From Massariosphaeria phaeospora (lineage: Eukaryota; Ascomycota; Dothideomycetes; Pleosporales): a stretch of DNA of 64,000 bases. A model generated the notes under the pieces. That model was not told where the DNA came from. It worked only from the letters and a program-made list of their open reading frames with translations, and made no database searches. Both the position numbers and the translations under genes were made by a program. Below, in pieces: positions 1 to 10,411 of the stretch (its first letter is position 1; every line of letters starts with the position of its first letter). Location: assembly GCA_011032825.1 (NCBI GenBank), contig JAADJZ010000039.1, forward strand, positions 237,047 through 301,046. The letters are read 5' to 3'.

Positions 1-180
1 AAACCGTAAAAATCTTGTTTTTAAAGCAATAGTTTTTAAAATCCTAAAATTCGTAGCTTTTACAGCTGTTTAAAACAAGTAGCTAATACTTTTCTACTTA
101 ACGCGCTTTTGTATGCGCGTGTAAAAGTTAAGCGAACTTAAAAAAATTGTTTATTAAGCTAGAGTTGGTTCTTAGAAATT
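1..180 (-). mobile_element. RIP-degraded pogo/Fot1-type transposon fragment
   Basis: The first roughly 130 bases closely match the piece beginning near 5220 (same orientation) and, inverted, the pieces ending near 58200 and 60010. In those copies this stretch encodes the second catalytic Asp region of a pogo-type transposase. Similarity fades after about 180. The fragment is AT-rich with stops in all frames and is cut by the window edge. Confidence 0.7.
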
Positions 181-1100
181 AAGTAAGTTTGATAAACTAA
201 AAAAGTTTGTAAAGCGTTTGATACTAAAGCAGTAGCAAGCTTCGTTTTGCAAAGAATATTAAAGTTAAAGTAAAAGTTAACTTGTAAATTGTAAAATTAA
301 AAACAGAAACTGTAAAAGTGCGTTGTTTCTTTTAGTTTATATACTAAAAAGTGTTTTTGCTTATTTTTAAGCGCTCGTTACTAAGCAGTAATTATTGTTA
401 AGCGCTTACTATTAAGCGCGCTTATTATTAAGCAATTACTAATAAGCAGTTACGTAACTAAAGCTTAGTTAGTTTGCTATGTAACTTTATTAGTAGTTTA
501 TAACCTAAGCGCCTTGCGCTAGGTCTAATCGTAATACTAAATCGCAACACTTTTTTTTTTTTAATAATTCGTTTTTGAATTGTAGAAGCTGCTTATTTTG
601 TACAAGTAGCTAAAGTTACCTCGCATCTAGCTAGTAGTAACTTGCGATGTTTTCGTTAACTTATTGTTGCTTTTGTCTTAGCTCTAAAATTTGTTAAGCT
701 AATACGCTTGCTAAAATTGCTTGCAATTACTACTTTTTACAAGGTTTAGATTGTTTTGTTATGCTAGAGTTGTGTTTAAAGCGCGCTAAGTGCACGCGTT
801 TAAGTTAAGCGTATATTAACATATTGTAAAAGTTGCTAGATCGTACTCGTAAAGAGTATAAAAAAAAGTAAATAAAAATAAAAAGTTGTTAGCAGAGGTA
901 ATAAATTGTTTGCTGCAAAATAAAAAGATTCTAAAGCAAGCAAAAAACGAGCGCGCAAAAAAACTCTTTGTTTTGCGTTAGAAATAAAAGCGTCCGGCGA
1001 AACTAAGCTAGCAAAAGAAATTAATTGTTTTACAGCGTTAATTAAAATAGAGTTTTCGCCTACGATGTAAATTACAATAGATTTAATTAATTTTTCTATT
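181..1100. other. AT-rich repeat debris without a definable gene
   Basis: There is no open frame of useful length. The plus strand around 840-1060 reads as a Lys/Arg-rich, charged stretch reminiscent of the tail of pogo-type transposases, but the match is too weak to call an element. CpG and GCGC motifs persist while TpA is very common, as expected after CpA-preferring RIP. Confidence 0.5.
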
Positions 1101-1199
1101 GCTAGTTATAGTACTAAACTAGAAGTAAGTAGTAGTTTGTAAAGTTCGTGCTTAGTTTCTATGTATTCTTGTTATCTAGATAGTTTAACTATTTAACTA

Positions 1200-4100
1200 G
1201 ATACTTTTTCTAATTGTTTACAACTCGATGTGTAATAATTTTCTTAATTTTAAATTCGTTTTTTTCTTTAGTTTTATAGCGAAAAGTTCGCTAGAGTAGC
1301 GTTTGTAAATTAGCTAGTTCTAACATAGCTATGTAGAATACTAAATAAATTCTTACGTTTTTAAGCAAGTTTAACTTATAATTAACTAAGCTTCGTTGCC
1401 TTAATATTAAAAATAGTTTAACTTTAACGTTGTTTAGACCTTTGCTTAGTTGTTTAGTGCGCAAATTCTTTGTAAAGAAATAAACTCTATTCTCTCGTTT
1501 TAGCTAAAGTGCTATTTTTTGTTTTTAGTTAACATATAAAATGCTTTAGCGTTGCGCTATTTTAAGTTTATTTCGTAGTAACTTATGTATTTCTTTGAGT
1601 TCTTTTACTACTTTTGTAGCAGCTTCGGCTTTTGCGCTTAAAAACGTTCTTTTAAAGAAATGTAAGTGTTTTTTGTAATTTGCGTAGTAAAGTGTTTGTT
1701 TTGTAGATTCTAACAACTTGTTGTTATACGCTAATTGTGCTATTAGTAAAAGCTTTACTTAATTAGTTTGTCGTTCGTTGCTGTATATTCTTAGACATGT
1801 TTTTATAGTTTAATTTGTTTTTTCTATTTATCTATTTATTTGTAAATAATACGCTGTTAATAGCTTGCGTTTCGTTTTAATTGCAGCTAACAAAGTTGTT
1901 TAATAGTTTAATGTAAAAAGCTTGTTTTTGTTGCTAATAATCAATTTAAGTATTCTATAGTATCTAATAAGTTGATTTAGAAAAATAAATTCTAGTTGTT
2001 GCGTAGTGTACGTGTTCTTAAACGGTATTATTTCTACGTACTTAGTAAATTAGTAAACTATAACTATAATAGCGTTGTAAGCTATTTTTATAGTAAAGTT
2101 CTTTAACAAAAGCAATTTTATTACGAAATTTATAAAGATATTAGTTTAAAGCTCGTTTAGTAGCTTTAGAGCTTGCATTTCTTCGTATTGTACGTAAGTG
2201 CTATGTTTGTTTTTCTAATAGTTTGCACATTTCTTAACAATTGCAGTAATTTTATTTTTTATTCTACTAAACTCGTAGTTTTGCTTAATAAGTTCTATTG
2301 TTTGTGTAATTCTAAAGTAACTGTAAACTAGATTATCGTAATGTTGTTGTATAATTGCTTTTTGCAATTTTTTTAGAACTATAATTGCAGCTTTTAGAAG
2401 TACATTTAGCGTTCTAGCTAGTTTTAGTAATTTATTTTAGTTAACTTTAAGTATTGCGGTGTTGATAATTTCTTTTGTTTTAGCAATATTATGTTGTTAG
2501 CTAAAAGCGTTAGCTTTGCTATTGTTTTTTTTTAGTGTGTACACGATTTTAAACTTGTACTAGCTTAGTATTTCTAACTATCTAATTTACTTTTAGTTAA
2601 GTACTTTAGTAGTTGTAAAATTAACTAAGTTTTTGTAATTTGTAAATATTGTAAGTTTTAAGTAGCTTTTTGCGTATACTCTCTAATACTGTAAGTATGC
2701 AATAATAGCTAGCAGCTTTTTATTATGTACGTTGTATTATTCTTTAAATTCTAAAAACTTGCCTAAGTAATAAGCAATAGAGTGCTATTTGCCTTTGTGC
2801 AATTAACTAGCACATTTTTCTAGCGCAAAATCTAATGCGTTGGTTTTAAAGCGTAAAAGTTGTTTTGCTTAAAATATCTAGAAGCATAGTAAACTAATAC
2901 TTGCGTTTTTAAGCTGTTAAAAAGTTTTTTTTGCTTTTTTGCTTTATGCAAAAGCTGTATTCTTTCGCGTAAGCTTTGTCAAAAGTATAGCAATTTTCAA
3001 GTAATCTTTAATAAACTATTAGTTAAAGTTTAAGAACTTTAAAAAAAATTGTATTTTCTTAACGTTCTTACGTTGTAGCTATTTTTTAACTATTTTAATT
3101 TTTTCTTCGCTTATGCGTACTTCGTTCGCTTTTACTATGTATTTAAAAATGCAACTTTGTGCTTGTAAAATTCGCACTTCTTTAGTTTAAGTTAAAAGTT
3201 GAACTAGTTAAAGCACTTTAGTACTATTTTGATATGTTTAACATAGTTCTTTTAGGTTTTAAAATAAATAAAAATGTTGTTTAGATAAGCAATAATAAAG
3301 GTATCTAAATGCATTTTCAACACGTTGTTAATAAGCTTTTAAAAAGTTGCTAAAGCGTTTGTAAACTTAAATAGCATAATAGTGTATTCGTAGTACTTGT
3401 ATCTCGTTTAGAACGCTGTTTTCTATTCTTTACTCTTTTTAATTTTAATAAAGTAGTAACTATTCTGTAGGTTAAGCGCTGTAAAAACTTTTGCGTAGAA
3501 TAATTAATCTCGTAGTTCTATAATATTTAGTAGAAAGTATTAATTTTTAACTATAATGTTGTTGAGTTTGCAATAATCAACGCATAGTTGTAATACACTA
3601 TTTTTCTTTAGTACAAAAATAATTAAGTATTTTGCAAGTAACTATAATAGTTGTGTGTACTTTTTTTTTAAGTTGTTTTTAATGTAATCGCGAAGTGTGC
3701 TTAACTCTTTTTTCAATAGTTTATAAATTAAGCTAAAAGTTAGTTGCTTTCTTTCTTGTAAAACGATTTTGTAGTTTTAAAATTTGTATTCTAGTAATGC
3801 CTTAGCATTTTCTACTTTTTAAAAGAAATGTCTAAACTTTTTATATTTGTAGAGTATTTCTAAAAGTACGCTAATTTTCTTTTTTACTTTAACTTGTTAA
3901 TTTAAAAACTTTAAGTTAGTATTTGTTAAGTTAGACTTTTGTATTTTAAAGTTGTTCTTTGTCGATGCAATTATGTTAATTGTTTTTTTATTTACTATTA
4001 AACTTTGCTAATGCGTAGGTATAGTGTTAAAAGCGCTATTTCTACAACACTTTAGTAAAAGCGTATTTTTCTTTTAGTTAATCTAAGAGTTGTGCTTTTT

Positions 4101-4260
4101 TAACTAAAAAAGTTTTAAAATAATGTCGTAAATAGCTAGTCTAAAGACGTTAAAAGCTAACTTTTTTTAAGATTATTTGATGTGCAACGGTACATTACGT
4201 ATTTTGTATGTAACTATTAGTTGCGCTTGTATAAGCTATTCGTTAGCACTAGCAAGTAAA
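1200..4260 (-). mobile_element. Degenerate Ty3/gypsy retrotransposon polyprotein region
   Basis: Read on the minus strand, several gypsy pol landmarks appear in the right order despite many stops. The reverse-transcriptase LCVDY...LN motif lies near 3545-3596. A region equivalent to the Y-x-D-D loop, followed by an H..V..VL stretch and an ISEEKIKIV-like motif preceding NVK, lies near 3060-3310. The integrase core (FTKY, IIS, Y-N-N, TxY-x-x-Q-x-x-R-x-E-x-T-N) spans about 1690-2250. The integrase C-terminus (VNYKL, HxxxLE-type block, FRYKTKE) spans about 1260-1480. Order on the minus strand is RT, RNase H, integrase, tail, which is the Ty3/gypsy arrangement. Gag and the LTRs could not be placed. 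Copies are heavily RIP-mutated and cannot encode protein. Confidence 0.82.
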
Positions 4261-4360
4261 TAGAGCTATTGTTTTTCTAATAGTTGTAAACTAGCTACAA
4301 ATACTATTTAAGCGAAAACAAAGTTATTCTATGCTTTTATGTCGATTAAAGCTTTTATTA

Positions 4361-6207
4361 ACGTAATCTACTACCGAAAGCAACAAACTACTAAAAGCAA
4401 CAAAAAAGCTTAGCAGCACTAACTTATGTTACGCATTTTTAATTTCATTGCTATTAAACAAAAAGCCTGCGTACGTTGTGCTAGTATCTAATTTAAAAGC
4501 TTTTTCTATATTCTTTTAGCAAGTTTGAGTATTGTGCTTTGTATTACTACAGTTTCTACAGCGCCGTAAAGCTAGTTGTGCTTTTTCTTAACTCTTTTTA
4601 CTACGCGCTTTTCTTAATAGCTAAAGCGTTGTAAACGCTTTAGCAGCTACTTGCGCTAATCTATTACTATACTCTATTGTACTACCTATTTAAATTCGCT
4701 TTCGTTTGCGCAATTTCCGCTTGGTTATCTTTGCTAATTGATTTTTAAGCTTCTTAATATAGTAGTTCTTAAGCGCGTTCTAATGCAGCATTAATTTAGC
4801 TCTTTTTACAAGCTAGAAAAAGCTGCTTTGCGCTAAAGTTAGCGATCTAGTAATAGAATCGCGTACTAGCTTTGATTGCAATCTAAATTTAAGCGTATTG
4901 CTTAGAGTTTTTAACTGCTACGGCGTTTCTAGTGCAAAAGGTAGTAGTAAAGTACACAGCCGTACTTTAAGACAATTAAAAACTACCTACGCGTTAATAG
5001 AAACTAGCTCTAAAGTTTTAAAAGCTTTTTTGTAGTTTTCTATTGTAAACACTTTAAAAAACGCGCTTTTAAAGGCTAGCAAAAAGCTTTTTTTGTTGAT
5101 ATAGAAAACGCGCTAGCGCGCTAAGTTTCAAATGCGTTAAGAGTACTTTAGCTTTAGCAGCAAAAAGCAAACTACATCTAGCAGCTAAAGAATATAAAAT
5201 AAATAAGCTAGCATGCAAAGCGTAAAATTCTTGTTTTTAAAGCAATAGTTTTTGAAATTCTAAGATTAGTAGCTCTTATAGCCGTTTAAAATAAGTAGCT
5301 AATACTTTTTTACCTAACGCGCTTTTGTATGCGCGTTAAAGTGCTTTAACTATTTAAAACTAAAAGCGTTGTTTGTCTAGCTGTTCTTAGAAACTAAAAG
5401 CTTTTAATTGCTAAGTATAGAGTTTTTCTCGTACTATGCTAAAATATAAACGCGCTTTTTGTAGATAATAAACAGCGAGATTGCGTACCTTGCAGCGCAA
5501 ATGCTTTAGATAACTATTACTTACTCTCAATTGCCTAGCTAGATAAAATTAGGTTGAGTACGTTTTTAAAAGCTTGTAACAACTTTTATAGAGCTAATTA
5601 CGCTTATTTAGAAACTAGTTTTGTTAAAATTGTACACGTCGTTGTTGTAAACGCTGTACTTAGCTTTAGTATCTCTACTAGCTTAAACTACGCGCTAATT
5701 ATTTTTAGATTCTTTTAGAGTATTCTCTGCCTATTTTTAGCTTAATTAAACGCTATTTTAAGCTAATCTAAACGCGTTACGAATTTCTTAGCTTAGTATT
5801 TGCTAACTAGCTCTCTACTACGCACACCTAGCACTTTATTAGCTATATCTACTACTTTACACAGCCGAAGCGCGAATTCTTGCAAATCGAAGTTAAGTAT
5901 ATATTAGACAATTGTTTGCTTTTTAGTTGCTGTAAGCTTATAGCGGTTAGCAGGTAATTTAAAGCAAAATAGAGTTTTTTAGCGCGTTTAGAAAGAGTAT
6001 AGTAATTAACGTTAAAAGCAGTAGCAGTAGCTTAATAGCTTTAGAATTAGCTAGCTTAAAAAGCTGCAAAGGCAATTTAAAGCTTCTTTTCGTTTTGCTG
6101 TAATAACGCGTTGTTTAGTTAAAGTATAACAAGATAATAAAAGAAGTAGCAGCCTTGGCAGATTTTGTTGCTTTTGGTAGTTTGTTGCTTTTGGTAGTAG
6201 ATTACGT
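4361..6207 (-). mobile_element. RIP-degraded pogo/Fot1-type element, 1847 bp, with TIRs and TA duplication
   Basis: The element starts ACGTAATCTACTACCGAAAG and ends with its inverse, flanked by TA at 4359-4360 and 6208-6209. Each TIR contains two tandem versions of a roughly 17-base motif built on CTACYRAAAGCAACAAA. The interior matches, inverted, the elements at 57214 and 59023, so the dead transposase lies on the minus strand. It sits directly upstream (in the minus-strand sense) of the gypsy pol remnant and may be inserted into that element's 5' part. No frame remains open. Confidence 0.85.
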
Positions 6208-6540
6208 TAGTAGGTTTTATATATAAACTCTAATTCTATCTAATAGCTTTAATTCTAAGCTATATACTATATAACTTTCTAGAACTCTAACTTATAGTAT
6301 AAATAAAAATATTTTAGAATATAAAAGTTTATTATAGTAGAATTCTACTAGATACTAGGTATAGAGCTCAAGCGAGCTTTTTATCTTTAAACTTTAAAAA
6401 CTCTAGTAGTACTTAGCCTATTTAGGTAATTTTTAGTAGATTTTAAAGTTCTAGCTTAGAGCTTTAAAATAGTGTATAAATTATTCTAATAGGCCTACTA
6501 TTAAAAAAGGTATTAAGGTTATAATATTAGATAATTTGCT

Positions 6541-6591
6541 TGGCAAAAGTGTTTTGCGAACTCGTGTAGCTCAACTACCCGTAAGGTACGT
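6541..6591. repeat. Orphan pogo-type right terminal inverted repeat
   Basis: This stretch runs from TGGCAAAAGT to GGTACGT followed by TA. It resembles the right ends at 35768 and 63539 of the 1864-bp pogo family but has no identifiable body attached. It is probably the remnant of a deleted or diverged family member. Confidence 0.6.
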
Positions 6592-8667
6592 TAAAGTTAA
6601 TAAGTTTAAAAATACTATTAACGTTAATCTTTAACTTTATTTAATAGTAGAGCTTAATTATAGCTAGGCTAAGTAGGTATTAGAAGTAAATTAGGCGTAC
6701 TACGCTTCGCACTAGTAGAATTCTTTAGTTTAGACAAAACGTTAAGCGGCTTCTTCGCAGAGGCTCTCAATGGCTAGACTCTTCTAGCGCTGCTAGGTAC
6801 GTTACCAAGCAACAGTAGACGGCATGTGGCATCTACCGTTGCTGGACCGTGTGTCTGATCTTGCTCTGCCAATGGCGCAGCAGTAGTCGACTCGGTTGCG
6901 CGTCACAGAGTAGGCTTTAGACGGTGCTCCTGACAGTATAGAAGATTTGAGCAATAGACAAGCAGTCTACCTTTAGCTTACAAACTCTTATTGTATCTAG
7001 TATGCAAAGTAATGTGTATATAGAATATAACTTGTAGAGACGAGGATATGGACGCGTAGGAGCGCACCAGAAACGAATCATGACAGGGGGGTCCCGAATA
7101 CGGTCTCTATAGCCTGTGATCGTATACGCGGAAAGGGAGTGCGGAACACGAATGCGGGTATGCACTATGAATATTCGAACTATGTATAGCCGAAACAAAG
7201 TGAGGACTCGTAGACAGTCACGTCTTCGGTCTTTCCGGCCAATTCGCCCCGTGCCTCAGACATCCCAAAAAGGCAATACTTTCGACGTCAGCCTACGCGC
7301 TCACTGGCAGTGTTGTGTGCCAGTAAAAACGATTGGCCGGTTGGTTCCCAGAGGCCTTGGAATCTGTGTACAATCACACATTATCTTGTCTACCGGGCTA
7401 TGTGGTCACCATCTCTCTTTTATTAAACATTAATGCTAGGTAAACCACCTATACCACCTAGTTCCACTGGATCATCAATAGCACGATTCTTCTCTTTTTG
7501 CCTTCCGTCAACCCACTTCTCAACGAAGCCCGAAATAAACCTTCGAAGGTATCGACCAATATTCGGACTCTTCCCAGTGACCCTTTCGAGGAAACACTAT
7601 GCGACTTTGTCTTTGCCCCAGCGAGAACCGCGCTGAAGCCCATGATGGAATTGGCCAACAAAAGTCTGACCCGAATCAGCCAGTCAGCGTGGTTGTGGAT
7701 CAATGTTTCACCTACTCAGAAACCTTTAGCAATCCGTTACTGAATATGGCAAAGACACGGCTGTTTTCTCACCACAAATGCGGCCACACCGTTGGGCCGT
7801 CCCATGGTTCGGTAAGAGCAGGAACAGAGCTGGCGCTTCTGCCTATATCGCAGTACTGTAATTGCGTGTTCACTACGGATCCCGTCGTGCATGGGGATGA
7901 CTTCTTCAAGAGGGAAACCGCCATTGCGTTGACCTCTTTCCCTTCGTTTTTGCAGACGCCGCGTTGTAGTTTCATCTTTGCAACTCGATCGATACACTCG
8001 TAAAAAGATTGGCAGACAGTTGACGGTCGGGTTCCTGCGGCGCACTGCGAGTAGAAGAGAGAGCGAGTCGGCTTGAGCATTCGCCTAAGCATTGCAGAGT
8101 CTAGAGCTCGATGATGAGCGTTGTAGAAGCGAGGTGTGAAACGAAGAACTTCAAGATTGAAGATAGGATGAATAGATGGCGTAGGTAGTAGGGGTGAGAG
8201 ATGGGAGGCAAGGATTCAGAGGTAAGAAGGTGAGAAGTTGCCCAAACAACATCACGGTAGTTTGTCGCAACCGTACCTATCGTCCGATTTATGGTTTGGC
8301 CCTTTCCTTACCATAAGCTCGGTGCAAGTACGCTTTCAGCATTGCGCCTACCCAACCGCAATGTTGAGTAGTGGAAACAGCAAACGGAGACACGATATTG
8401 GTGGCTGAGACATTGTTGGGTCGGCTAATTTCTCAGTATGTACGGAGTAGAGTGGGCGATGTTCTGCACTACTGTCTCCCCAGGTGGTGAGTCGAAGTCT
8501 GTGCAGGATGGGAGGATGGAGGTGAATTTACCGTAGTCTAGCTTTTGCGTTGTCACCTGCTTACGTCAGCGTTTTCGGGACTAGCTCGGTAGCTCAAGCT
8601 TCCTCAGACGATATCAACACCACTGGTGGCTCAGCGTTCGCTGTGTAAAACAGCCCAGCCGGTCAAC
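6592..8667. other. Boundary between AT-rich repeats and the gene block; no convincing gene
   Basis: Composition changes abruptly near 6740 from AT-rich to balanced. Between 6750 and 8667 there are only short overlapping open frames on both strands. The most protein-like is a plus-strand frame at about 7498-7743 with ordinary composition but no recognisable motif. I found no start/intron arrangement that unites the frames. The region just before 8668 should hold the promoter of the nuclease gene. Confidence 0.5.
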
Positions 8668-9690
8668 ATGTTCACGAACGATGTGCTACTCGGAAGCTTG
8701 CTGTTTGCTTCCGTTGCTGCCTGGAACACTGATGGTAAGCTTCGCCCTCGGTCTCCAGGTGCTTTTCTCTGACAAGACCAGTGCACAACCAGATCGGTTT
8801 CATGGCAGAGACTTTCCTTCATCCACACACTACCTCCATACTTCGGACGATACTCGAACCGCAATACAACGGCTCCATCGGCCGCGCTGCAGCTTGGGCG
8901 GATGGTTTCGCGCATACCGATGAAGGCAGGTTCTCGTATCAATGGCACTGGATAGACGCACACGACCAGCCGCCAGAGACATGTAGCCTGAACTATACTC
9001 GTGATTGCGCCAAGGGTGGTTGCGTTGTCTCCGCGATTGCAAACCAGACACAAATATTGAAAGGTTGCATCGAGGATGTGAAGAGCGGCAGCTTGACGAG
9101 AGGCACCAATTTAACGTGTTCTTACGCGTTGAAATGGGTTACCCACTTCTTTGGGGATATCGCCCAGCCGCTGCACGCGTCTGGACGTGCTGCAGGTGGA
9201 AACTTCTTCAACGTCACGTTTGGGGGTGTGGCGACCGAATTGCATGCTGTAAGTCTGATGAGGTGCTCCAATGAGATCTGCAGTCGACTAATGCCTTCAG
9301 GTCTGGGATGGCTACATACCGTATACCGCAGCTAAAGTCACCAGTCCGTTTTCCAACCAATCCATCGACCCCTTTTTCGAAGGCCTCCTTTCACGCATCC
9401 GTAAAGACCAGTTTCTCGAGGCTCCATATATGTGGTTATCCTGTAGTGACCCAGCAATACCAATCGAATGTGCAACACAATGGGCACGGGAGAGCAATAA
9501 GTGGACTTGCGATTACGTCTACAGTCGCGTCTCCAATCTGACAGATCTTGCAAGCGACGGCTATGCCGCGGGCGGAGTTCCCATTGTCGAGCTGCAAATT
9601 AGCAAGGCGGCTTTGAGGCTGGCCACATGGCTCAACAAACTGGTTGGGGCAATTCGTCACCACCATACTCAGCAAATAATTATTATTTGA
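8668..9690 (+). CDS. Secreted S1/P1-type zinc nuclease
   Basis: This is a three-exon gene: 8668-8734, 8782-9248 and 9301-9690, with introns of 47 and 52 bp. The product is 307 aa. An 18-residue signal peptide ends in SVAA before Trp19, which would be the N-terminal Trp that ligates zinc in mature S1/P1 nucleases. All nine expected zinc ligands are visible: Trp19, His24, Asp63, His78, His144, Asp148, His154, His177 and Asp181. His24, Asp63 and His78 fall exactly at mature positions 6, 45 and 60. The family degrades single-stranded DNA and RNA and 3'-nucleotides outside the cell or in vacuoles. N-glycosylation sequons and paired cysteines are present. The usual WGxxGH start is here WNTDVH, so both glycines are lost. 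A mature-protein insertion of about ten residues precedes the HFFGD motif. The tail is unusual, ending HHH..QQIIII. Confident in family, less so in the last residues. Confidence 0.9.
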
Positions 9691-10411
9691 AGAGCTTCCG
9701 GGTGTAGTTGTAGAGCTGTCGGCCAAGCTAGACATGACGCGGGGGTCATGTATCGACAGTACTGAGTAGGTACATTCACTTCCGCGAGTCAAATACTTCC
9801 CTGCGTCAAAGTTCAGGTCTCCTAGCCCTTACAAAGCGACTTTAGTGGCAACCGTATCGTGAACTCACAGAATGCATCCGCAAAGAGTTGGTTATCCGAA
9901 CCCCGCCGGCATCAGTTACGGATATGGAAATGCCGGGCTTATGTCACGTTTACTGGAACTTCGTGGACATAGTGGCCACAGCACAAGAGAAACTTTGCGC
10001 GAGCAGCTCAAGCGGAGCCTCATTTGTTGGCCCATGACAAGAAATACGATTAACATCGGCACTCAGAGAAAATCAGCCCCACCCTCAAACTCTAGTTTCA
10101 TCTGCTCGTGAACCGTAAATGGAGAGGTGGCCTATCCAAGCAGGACCCCGGATCGCAGCCGAAACACGGTTCCACAGCGTTTTCCAAGTCCGCAAAGTGG
10201 AAGGGGGCGGGAACAATAAACAGTAACTCGCTCGTTTAATTGTCCCCGTGAGTTTCTAACACTTATGGTCTGATGCAAGTTTCAACTACTACTAGACATT
10301 ACCTGAGTACGTCTATAAGTAGGTCCCGCAAGCTGCCGACCGCTTTAATAGCCATATTACTTACCGCCCATCTGCGTTGTCAATAACGAATGAAGAATAC
10401 GACAACCCACG
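9691..10411. other. Intergenic region
   Basis: It contains the 3' end of the nuclease gene and the promoter of the next gene. One short plus-strand open frame (9872-10111) has no start context or motif that supports it. Nothing else is recognised. Confidence 0.5.

Noticed and set aside
1..6750. CRISPR-like or other arrayed system in the AT-rich block
   Set aside because: Recurring words are transposon remnants with inverted ends, not regularly spaced identical repeats, and the organism is eukaryotic.
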